Part shown: one piece after another, positions 8,156-15,420 of the stretch
How positions within the stretch are numbered: position 1 is the stretch's first letter
Layout of the letters: every line of letters starts with the position of its first letter
NCBI GenBank assembly: GCA_030674155.1
Contig: JASPKP010005034.1
Span: 1-16,572, forward strand
Direction: 5' to 3'
From: Stramonita haemastoma
Lineage: Eukaryota > Mollusca > Gastropoda > Neogastropoda > Muricidae
Length of the DNA: 16,572 bases
The notes under the pieces: generated by a model
Seen by the model: only the letters and a program-made list of their open reading frames with translations
Databases searched by the model: none
Told to the model about the DNA's origin: nothing
Position numbers and translations under genes: made by a program

Positions 8156-8510
8156 AAATTTTCATTAATTTCGAGGATAATTAAAAAAACTCCCCTTTTC
8201 TTTTTTACATCCATCCCCGGGGTTTTAATACAGTTTTTTCAAATTTTGGCATCCGTTCCCCCCGGGTCACAAATTTACCTACTCTTTTAAAAAAAACCCC
8301 GAATGGGGGTTTTTTAAATATGCACAAATGTTTTGCGTGCGTTCCCCACGCGGGACCCGATTTAAAAATTCCCCCTTCCGAAAAGGGCTTTTTGGGGGGG
8401 ATTTGTGGGGGGGCCCCTGAGGTTTTAAATCCAAAAGGGGAAAAACCTCTTTAAATGAGAATCGAACCCGGGAACAGCAGTCACAGCCCATAAAAACTGA
8501 CCCTTTAGGG
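8156..8510 (-). mobile_element. tRNA-like B-box repeat insert (right arm)
   Basis: Minus-strand partner of 7001-7365. The 19 bases at 8454-8472 are the exact reverse complement of the B-box segment at 7045-7063. The upstream part reads GGGCTGTGACTGCTG on the minus strand and differs from the left copy. It is likely a SINE fragment. Confidence 0.45.
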
Positions 8511-9005
8511 TATTTTCGGGGGTGTTTTGTGTGTTTTTTGTTTGGGGGTGGTGGGGGTGTGTGGTGTGGGGGTTGTGGTTGGTTGTGGGGGGTGTGGGGG
8601 TGTGTGTGGGGTGGGGTGTGTGTGTGTGTGGGTGTGTGTGTTTTGGGGGTTCGGGGGGGGTTGGGGGGTTTGGGGGAGGGGGGGGGGTTGGGGGGGGAAA
8701 GGGGGGGGGGGGGCGTTTGGGGAGTGTTGGGGGTGGGGGGTGGGGGGTTGGGGGGGTTTTTGTGGGGGGGGGGGTGGGGGGGGTGTGTGTGTGTGTGTGC
8801 GTGCCCTGTGGGGTGTAAGTGGGGTGTATGTTGCGCAAGCACGCCGCAGGCAAGGGATGCTTTGCACATTTAAAGTTGTGTGGTGGTGGTGTGGGTTTTT
8901 GGGGGTTTTTGGGGGTTGTTGTGGTTTGTGTGGTTGTTTTTTGGTGTGTGTGTTTTGTGTTTTTTGTGTGTTGAGTGTGTGGGGGGTGTGTGGGTGTGTG
9001 TTGTT
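8511..9005. repeat. GT/poly-G satellite, block 2 mirror (right arm)
   Basis: GTGTGTG grades into very G-rich sequence at 8645-8795 with G runs of 7 to 13, then a GCACGCCGCAGGCAAGG-like core near 8837-8853 and more GT. The left partner contains many A/T interruptions, so the long G runs may be over-called. Gly/Val/Cys-rich open frames are repeat translations. Confidence 0.8.
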
Positions 9006-9345
9006 TAAGTTTTTTATGAAAATGTAAATTTTTAAAAGTTCTCCTGTCTCTGTCAAAATTTCATGAATTTTCAAAATATTTTTTAAAATTAAAATTTTGA
9101 TGCCTTTTAACGTTTTTTTACAGAAATTTACATACCTTTAAAAAATTCCCTTTAGTCTTTAAAAAAATGTTCGTTATATATTTTTCGAAGAATTTTTGCT
9201 TTTTAGGTTTCCCCCTTTTTGGAAATTTATAATTTCTTTTGGATGTATTTTTGGTAAGGGGTTTTTTTTTTTCTGTGAATTTTTTTTTTTAAAACCTCCC
9301 ATGCCCCAAAAGGGGTGAAAGGAATTAAATCTTGAAATCTTTTTA
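9006..9345. other. Insert between GT blocks (right arm)
   Basis: A/T-rich partner of 6276-6600, including the exact reverse-complement match 9042-9066 and the CATGCCCCAAAAGGGGTGAAA block near 9300-9320. No gene was recognised. Confidence 0.5.
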
Positions 9346-9775
9346 GTGTGTTTTGTGGTGGGGTGTGTGGGTTGTGTGTGTGTTTTGTGTGGTGTGTGTG
9401 GTGTGTGTGTGTGTTGTGGGGTGGGCCCTTGTAGGGTGTTTTTTTGGGGTTCGTGTACGGGGGCACGTATGTGTATGTGTGGTGACACCCCGCAAGCATG
9501 CATGCTGGGGAAAATGTATAAATGTGCGTGCGTGCGTGCGTGCGGGGGTTTGGGTTGGGGTTGTGGTGGTGGGGTGTGTGTGTGTGGAGTGGGGTTTTGG
9601 GGTGTGGGGGGTAAGTGTTTGTGTTTTTTGTTAGTTTTTGGTTTGTGTTTGGGGAAAATTTCATTGTGGTGAATGTGTGTTGATTGAAAGGGTGTGAAAG
9701 TATGTTGATTGTATGTGTATGTGAATTGTTGTGATGATGTGTTTGGTGTGTGAGGTGTGTGAAAAATATGTATTT
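9346..9775. repeat. Compound GT satellite with conserved core, block 1 mirror (right arm)
   Basis: GTGTGTG flanks a complex core at 9481-9540 (GCAAGCATGCATGC, ATGTATAAATGTGCGTGCG) that mirrors 6061-6120. Confidence 0.85.
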
Positions 9776-10102
9776 ATTTTTATTTTTTATCTCATTCTTT
9801 TAATGTGCGAGTGTGTGTACATTGAGCAATTGATTACAGCAAAGATTACTACAGTCCTTTTCTGAGACTTTTTTTTTTTTTTTTCATTTTATTTTTTCTG
9901 TTTTTGTAATTTTTTAAACTCTGCGGCTTCTACGAACTCGTTTTATCCACACAATCTGTGTCTGGCTATAAACGGGGTTGGTTTGGGTGTATTTATTTAT
10001 AAAAAAAGATCTGCTCTTGCTGAAAACAGGTCATATTGGGTTATTATCCCTAAAAGGCACTACATTACATTTATTACATTACATTTACCTGCACTACATT
10101 TA
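9776..10102. other. AT-rich spacer with TTACATT repeats (right arm)
   Basis: Mostly T-rich sequence. At 10058-10104 there are short direct repeats of TTACATT/CTACATT. No coding signal. It mirrors 5401-5814. Confidence 0.5.
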
Positions 10103-10505
10103 ATGTGGATCTTTTTATAGGGGGTAACGCGCCTGTTCAAAAGCGAAAAGCCCGGATCGGATGTGCGGGGGTTCGAATCCCGTTTGGGCCCCAAACTTTT
10201 CCCCCACCATTAGATATGAGTGGGGTGTGGGTGGTAGTCATTTGAATGAGACGATAAACCAAAATCCCGTGTGTTACACATCATTATTTTGCGCACGTAA
10301 AAGACCCCCCTGGGAAAAAAGAGGTTGTTTCCTGGAAAAAAAATTCTGGGAAAAAAACCACTCGATTTGGGAAACAAAATAAACAGTTTTCAGACAAAAA
10401 AAGAAAAAAAAAATGGGTAGGCGCGCCCTTGTGGGGACAGCTCTCCCCGGGAAGAGTAGCGTGAATTTTTACCGAGAGAAACTGCTGTGACTAAAGTGGT
10501 ATAAT
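10103..10505 (+). mobile_element. tRNA-derived SINE with conserved central domain (right arm)
   Basis: Modules in order are as follows. The tRNA-like head has GGGGTAACGCGCCTG (10121-10135) and AAGCGAAAAGCCCGGATCGG (10141-10160). A B-box GGTTCGAATCC lies at 10170-10180, followed by CGTTTGGGCCCC. The central block is CATTTGAATGAGACGATAAA (10239-10258), with GCGCACGTAAAAGACCCC (10291-10308). The 3' domain has GTAGGCGCGCCCTTGTG, CTCTCCCCGGGAAGAGTAGC and AGAGAAACTGCTGTGAC (10476-10492). This is the architecture of metazoan SINE superfamilies with a conserved central domain. Mobility would rely on a partner LINE. The head resembles an Arg-type tRNA, but this is a guess. Confidence 0.75.
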
Positions 10506-10794
10506 ATATTATTAAAAAAATTTTTATGTTTTAGTGTTGTTATCGATGTCAGCTTACGCCAAGGGGACTACACAATTTTGATGGCTGTAAACCGAGGCCC
10601 CCGTTTTGCGAACGAGGCAAAAAATTTTGGCACACGTTGAATCTTGTCCCCTTTTCGTAAGACTAGCCACGGTCCCTGTGGGAACAGATGACATTTAAAA
10701 ACAACAACTGCATACACCATGACGGATGAAAAAATAAAAAAAAGCCATGAGTTTTTTTCCAATCCTCATATAAAAAAAAAATTTTATATATTAA
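10506..10794. other. AT-rich spacer (right arm)
   Basis: No recognised element. It mirrors 4656-4954. Confidence 0.5.
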
Positions 10795-11095
10795 AGGTCA
10801 CTCCCCTTTAAAAGAGGCTCAACCAGAGCCTACCTCCAAGGGGGACAACCGGGGTTTCAGAACATTTTTTCTCCCCATGCTAGAATTAAACAACATCGGC
10901 GTGGCTGTCTCTCAAAAGGAGACCATCGGCCACTAGGTTTCTACAGTCCCTTCATTTTTACAAGCTGCAAGGGGAAAAAAAACCTTTTTGGCCCTTTCTG
11001 GGGTAGGGAAGGAAAAGGGCGGGAAAGGAAGGGGAGAGGGCGCCCCTCAATATGCTGGCCCCTATGAAGCTGAGGTCTCTGATGCCTCAACTGCG
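10795..11095 (+). mobile_element. SINE-like repeat copy C, variant 5' half (right arm)
   Basis: Plus-strand partner of 4388-4655, with AGAGGCTCAACC, CCAAGGGGGACAACC, CTCCCCATGCTAGAATTA and GTCTCTCAAAAGGAGACC, then the shared 3' body GGGCGCCCCTCAATATGC and AAGCTGAGGTCTCTGATGCC. The 3' body here is closer to copies A and B than in the left arm, which supports one family. Confidence 0.55.
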
Positions 11096-11197
11096 TAATT
11101 ATTTAGAAAGCACCTTCCCTTGGGGGGAAGAAAATGAAATACTTTTTCGTGGGACAGAAATGTTTCCTATGAAAGTGCATTTGTTCTATTGTCAATG

Positions 11198-11270
11198 TAA
11201 TTGTTGTTGTTGATTTGTTGTCGTCATTGTTGTTGTTTTACCGTTTTGTTATTATTGTTGTTTTTGTGCA
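11198..11270. repeat. TTG trinucleotide array (right arm)
   Basis: Imperfect TTGTTG units, the mirror of 4205-4278. Confidence 0.9.
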
Positions 11271-11317
11271 TTCCCCACAAAAACCCTAGGGGGATCTCAA
11301 GAATGTGTAAAATAAAA

Positions 11318-11590
11318 GGTGTCCCAAATCTGTGTGGTCTAGGGGAAAGGGGCATCAGAGACCTCAGCCTAAAAGGAGCCAGCATTTTTGAGGGCGGCGC
11401 CCTCCCTCTCCCCCCTGCTTTTTAACTTTCCCCACCCAGAGAGGCAGGGACCCATTGACAGTGGGTGAACTGGGGGGACTGTCGAGGCCAAGGTGCGAAA
11501 AAAGTCACCCACCAACCGGTAACCACGCTCAATGCTGTTAACTTTTCCAGGGGAAAGTGAGCGCTGTGACCACTGACTACCCCCCCCCTA
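11318..11590 (-). mobile_element. SINE-like repeat copy B (right arm)
   Basis: Minus-strand partner of 3884-4165, with all blocks: GGTAGTCAGTGGTCACAGCG head, GTTACCGGTTGGTGGGTGAC, CCTTGGCCTCGACAGT, GTCAATGGGTCCCTGCCTC, GGGCGCCGCCCTC, GGCTGAGGTCTCTGATGCC. The head reads closer to a tRNA A box than in the left arm. Confidence 0.6.
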
Positions 11591-11834
11591 AGAATGTGAC
11601 TCCACTTTTTCCCCCCCCTGGGAATCCCAGTGACAGCACTAGGGCAACTCCAGGAGAATTTCCGTGAAAACTGTTTTTAAAGATCAAGATCGATTTGCCT
11701 GGGACCCCTTTTGGGGTATGAGGATTTCAGTCCACAAAAAAAAAGTGACAAAATTTTAATTGGCATGTAGGCAGCCATGTTAGGGACGTCAGAAAAGATT
11801 TCTTTCAGCCCTTTTACAATGGTGATTCAAATCG
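11591..11834. other. Spacer between SINE-like copies B and A (right arm)
   Basis: Nothing recognised. It mirrors 3636-3883, including the GACAGCACTAGGGCAACTCC segment (11631-11650) that corresponds to 3815-3839. Confidence 0.5.
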
Positions 11835-11836
11835 TT

Positions 11837-12130
11837 AGGGGGGGGGGATAGCTCATGGTCAAGCACTTGCTTTTTCGCCCATCAATTAAGCAGCATCGGG
11901 GGGGGTTTCCCAGTTGGGATGGGTGAACTTTCCCACTTGGGGCTTCATACAGTTCCCCCCCCCCCAATTCATCAGCTGTCAATGGGACCTGCCCCTTTGG
12001 GGTGGGGGAAAGGGGTAAAGCAGTGAGGAGAAGAGATGGGCCCCCCCTCAATATGGGCCCCTGGGAAGCAAAGGTTCCATGCCTTGCTCCCCTACGACAA
12101 TAAGGTTAGGGGACCCCTTTCCCCTTTTAC
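11837..12130 (+). mobile_element. SINE-like repeat copy A (right arm)
   Basis: Plus-strand partner of 3345-3635. It begins GGGGGGGGATAGCTCATGG (tRNA A-box-like, 11841-11859) and carries CCCAGTTGGGATGGGTGAAC, CATCAGCTGTCAATGGGACC, GGTGGGGGAAAGGGGTAAAG and CCCCTACGACAATAAGG. Confidence 0.6.
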
Positions 12131-12445
12131 CTTTTTAAAAATTATTGTTATATTTTGAGCTTGGGTGTGGTGAAGACGTTGATTCATACCATCCGGGTAT
12201 AGGGAACATTTTAATACAGGCCCTTTCACATTGGGAAAAAACAGAGAAAATTTTTATAATTGTGTTATATTTTATAAATATTTTTATTTTATTGCATTGA
12301 ATTTTTATTGTATCATTCTATTGTTTTGATTAAAAATAATACATGGAATTTTTATAGCGCATATCTTTTAAAAAAAAATCAAAACGCTTGCATTCAACCT
12401 ATATACACACAAGCAATCAATATATCTATGGGCCCCACAAAACGG
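12131..12445. other. AT-rich sequence without recognised feature (right arm)
   Basis: Mirror of 3008-3344. It contains a short TTTTATAAATATTTTTATTT stretch. No gene or RNA signature. Confidence 0.5.
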
Positions 12446-12500
12446 TACCACACAGCCCACACACACACACGGGGCGGCACGCCGCCCCACAAACCCCCCA
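12446..12500. repeat. CA tract with GC-rich end (right arm)
   Basis: CCACACAGCCCACACACACA followed by GGGGCGGCACGCCGCCCC (12471-12488), a short perfect GC palindrome. Partner of the TG/CG tract at 2966-3007, where the GC part reads as alternating CGCGCG. Confidence 0.75.
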
Positions 12501-12574
12501 AACCACCCAAAAAGGCTATCACTTTGGCAGTAAAGGGCGAAAGGGAGGGCAGACAAAGACGGAAACAGAAGGGA

Positions 12575-12780
12575 AAATCTTAGGTTTTAAATAAGTGGTC
12601 TTGAGGTTGGATTTAAAAGTGTCTAAATAACTTTTGCCGGAGGGAGAAAGGGAGGGCGTTCCAATTAATGGGCCGAAACAGATACGCGGCGGCCAAAGGT
12701 GTAGGTTGAACCTAGGTATTCTTAAGGCAGAGTACTCGGGCCGAGCGAAGGACGAGAATTTTGGTACTGGGGAAGACATT
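12575..12780 (-). pseudogene. C-terminal end of second non-LTR reverse transcriptase (right arm)
   Basis: On the minus strand the translation keeps ICFGPLI (about 12660-12683) and DTFKSNLKT (about 12594-12623), the two C-terminal blocks of Jockey/CR1-like reverse transcriptase ORFs. The Trp-Asn of the first block is lost here but present in the left arm (2805-2837). Upstream, the frame reads SSPVPKFSSFARPEYSALR; the left arm diverges there by frameshift. Only the C-terminus is present. Confidence 0.65.
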
Positions 12781-13149
12781 TACAGAGGTAGGAGGGTGCA
12801 ATTTTGTGGAACATTGTAACAGGGGGGGTTTTGCAAGGATTGCAAAGAGGGGTAATGGCTCAGAATTTTTTTTTCGGGGACCAGAGAGCTGCAGAGTTTT
12901 GTATACCTAAAGGGGAGTGGAAAGTGATGCTGGCAGACCACCCCAAAAGAAATTGCAATATCCAGACGTAAGAATAAGAGACTGACAAGTTTGGAGTTTG
13001 CATCGGGGACAGGTATTTCGAATTGCACAATGCCCCGAAATTGATAGTAGCGACGACGGGTCTGGGTAAGTTTTTTGCAGGAAATGTGTTTCAACAAGGG
13101 ACCCCTAAAACTTCACAAAATTTGGGAAAGGGGAACTGAGGTATTACCG
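12781..13149. other. Unassigned sequence upstream of LINE 3' end (right arm)
   Basis: Partner of 2291-2699. A 105-codon minus-strand frame spans it, but its sequence does not agree with the left-arm translation and shows no domain I recognise. Confidence 0.4.
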
Positions 13150-13555
13150 AATTCATTGAAGTATTCCTTTTCATTGTGTTGCATTGTAAGCGTATCATAT
13201 TGTATTGTGTTTTTTTTTTGATTGCGTTTATGTTGATTGTATTGCGTTGTGTTGTTTGTGTCGTATCGAATTTATTGTATTGTATTACTTGTACTGCATA
13301 CATTGTATGTATTGTATGCTTGAAATTGTATCGTTTCGTTTGTTTTGGTATCGTTTTGTGTTGTTTTTATCATATCGTATGGTATCCTCTATCGTATGGG
13401 TGTTGTGTTTATTGTTTTGTATTGTATTGTATTGTTTACTTTGTGTTCTATTTATTGATTTTTTTGTATTATATCGTATCGTATTGAATCGAAAGTATTG
13501 TATTGTAATTGTATTGAACTGTATTGTATTGTATGTGTTGTACTGATTGTATGAC
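13150..13555. repeat. Pentanucleotide microsatellite, TTGTA/TGTAT type (right arm)
   Basis: TATTGTATTG units with TATCGTATCG variants, the reverse complement of 1936-2290 but longer. Open frames rich in Tyr, Cys, Ile and Val are translations of the repeat. Confidence 0.9.
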
Positions 13556-13610
13556 TTTAACAAGCAGATTTATCTGCGCGAAATTCAGGCTGCTTCCCGG
13601 AAGCGCATTT
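13556..13610 (-). mobile_element. SINE 3'-tail fragment (right arm)
   Basis: Minus-strand partner of 1868-1935, containing TTTATCTGCGCGAAATT (13569-13585) and CTTCCCGGAAGCGC (13593-13606). The stem-like CTCTCCC/GGGAGAG of the left copy is reduced here. Confidence 0.6.
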
Positions 13611-13682
13611 TTTAAACAATTTTTTTGTTCTTTTTTTCGGGAAAAATTTTCTACACCATAAAATCTCCTATACATGTTAATG

Positions 13683-13857
13683 GGTAAATAGGCATCTTGA
13701 AATTCTCCTTTATTTTAAATTTTTATTACCATTACCCCAGTAAATAGAATATTGAGATTTCCTACAATATTTTTTCCATTAAGCCGGGAAAATAGACGCT
13801 TATATTCTCCTACAAAATTTTTTTTTTTTTTTTTTTCCCCAGTAAATAAAAATTAAC
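13683..13857. repeat. About 50-bp minisatellite, 3-4 units (right arm)
   Basis: Units begin GGTAAATAG at 13683, AGTAAATAG at 13739, GGAAAATAG at 13786 and AGTAAATAA at 13841, giving periods of 56, 47 and 55. Each has a TTCTCCT-like and an ATTACCCC-like block. It abuts the RTE 5' end. Confidence 0.75.
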
Positions 13858-14078
13858 TTGCCGGGACGGTCCCAAGCCCGGCTAAAAAAGGAGGGTTTAG
13901 GGTAGGGTTAGCTACCCCCCCTTTTTGAAAAAACCCCACTACAGTACGCCAAATAGAAATTTTTAAACAGACATCGCAACCTGGGGAGGGATGGACCCAA
14001 AAGGGAAGTGTATGAGTGGGCGGGAAAGCCAATCACTGGAAGCCGCACACCGAAGACCCCACTCCACCAGGCACCACA
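13858..14078 (+). promoter_or_regulatory. RTE 5' untranslated region
   Basis: Starts with CCGGGACGGTCCCAAGCCCG (13861-13880), a GGTCCC-containing partial palindrome also present at the left RTE end (about 1605-1632), followed by AGGGTAGGGTTAGCTACC. An internal RNA polymerase II promoter is usual for such elements but cannot be pinpointed. The true start codon is not resolvable because of indels. Confidence 0.55.
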
Positions 14079-14870
14079 TCCATCGGTACGTGGGAAAGCA
14101 GGCCATTACGAACAGGGAAGACAGCGCAAGTAGCCCCCAGAGATGAGGAAATCAAAATCACAATCCTGGAATCAGCGAAGCAAGATGGACTGGTTCCGGA
14201 GAAGCAACGACTTCCGGCAGCGCTGTGTTCCGGGGCACAGCAGGAAATGCTGCCACACCCAGGGAGCCGCCCTGATGCTTTCCAAGCCAGCCAGGGAGCA
14301 CTCATAGGGGGAAGGCCACGGCAAAGGATCATACAGCCTCTTCCGTACAAAGAAGAGAGGACAACTAGACTTTACCCAGTGCTACGCCCCAACGAACAAG
14401 CGGAGGGGAGGAGAAGGACGACTTTTCAACATTGCAGACATCGACAAGACAAAACAAGAAAAACATCATCCGAAATGGGCACCTAAATGCCAAAAAAGGT
14501 ATGACAAGGGGGGATACGAGGGATAGGGCGGATGGGCTAGGTAAGATAAACGACAACGGGGAGGGTTCGCGACCTGTGTGCCACAAAAACCCTGGTCATC
14601 GGGGGAAGTGTTTTACCGCACAAAGGGTACAAAAGGCAATTTAGGTGTCGCCAGACCTTCGACGGAGAACCAGATTGCCCAAACATTCATCGGTGAAAAA
14701 GTTTGCCGCCCCCTGCAGGTTACGCGTAAAGGAGGAACAGACTTGCTTCGGATCCCCATCATTTGTTGCCCTTTTGGAGCAGAAGCTGAAGAGAAATTGG
14801 ACGGGGGGATCCATAAACGCCAGCGTTACAACACCCCGGGGCTGAAAGGGCAACAGGGGCAAGAAGAGTT
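14079..14870 (+). pseudogene. RTE APE-like endonuclease domain, frameshifted (right arm)
   Basis: Fragments in order are a TGKTAQVA stretch (about 14116-14139), the ISETR equivalent at 14171-14185 (broken frame, Thr replaced), QGALIG (about 14293-14310), NGHLNAK at 14474-14493, SDPHHLL at 14748-14768, and the NASVTTP / RQRYNTP overlap near 14817-14840. The family's catalytic Asp in GDLN is His here because of one base change, whereas the left arm retains Asp. The SDHH-type motif is better kept here than in the left arm. Open frames at 14016-14486, 14432-14644, 14578-15078 and 14645-14845 are all pieces of this one gene. Confidence 0.82.
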
Positions 14871-15420
14871 TAAGGTCACTCTATCCAACAAGTTCCCAAC
14901 CCCAGGGAGCTGCTTGAAGAGAGACGATAGAAGAGGGTGGCAGAGAGTGAAAAAAGACAGTGACCTCAACATGTCAGGAAAATACAGGGCCCAAATCTTT
15001 CACACACAAGGAATGGATTTCGCAGCTACCAGAGAAAAAAAGAAAAAGAAAGGAAAAAGAAGAGCCTCAACACAGTAGGACATGATCAGCAAAAACAAAA
15101 GCCAAGAGGAATACACTGAACAAACGGGTTGTAAAGCGAAGCATTAAAGCAGAAAAACAAAAAACTTGGAACATTGGGGCAAAAGAAGCAGAAGATGTAG
15201 CACACCAGAACATTACCAAGGACCTGTACTTCATCACAAGAATTTAAATCAGGGAATTTTGCCAAGCCAGAGAGCCCATAAAAGACAAGAAAGGAGGAGT
15301 AATAGCTGATGACGAAGGAAAAGAAAAGGTGATTGACATTTCCGGGGTTTTACTCAACAGCCCAAACCCCTAAAAACCCCCCAAAAGATACCGACAGCCG
15401 AAAGCGACCTGCCGATCAAG
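14871..15420 (+). pseudogene. RTE linker between endonuclease and RT, frameshifted
   Basis: Lys/Glu/Arg-rich, likely helical linker with recognisable pieces (KVTLSNKFPTP, WQRVK, EEYTE, then KDKKGG near 15284-15301). It contains several stops in every frame. The left arm carries the same region at 1-630 with stops at different positions. Confidence 0.7.

Noticed and set aside
10121..10192. A functional tRNA gene (also 7020-7070)
   Set aside because: A- and B-box-like sequence is present, but acceptor and anticodon stems do not pair, and the sequence continues into SINE central and 3' domains.
13176..13546. Hydrophobic Cys/Tyr/Val-rich open frames, also 1819-2278 on the minus strand, resembling membrane proteins
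   Set aside because: They are direct translations of the TTGTA-type pentanucleotide array in its non-stop frames and have no real amino-acid complexity.
13882..13912. Telomere-like GGGTTAGGG sequence
   Set aside because: There is only one partial AGGGTAGGGTTAG stretch, inside the RTE 5' region, and it is not tandem.
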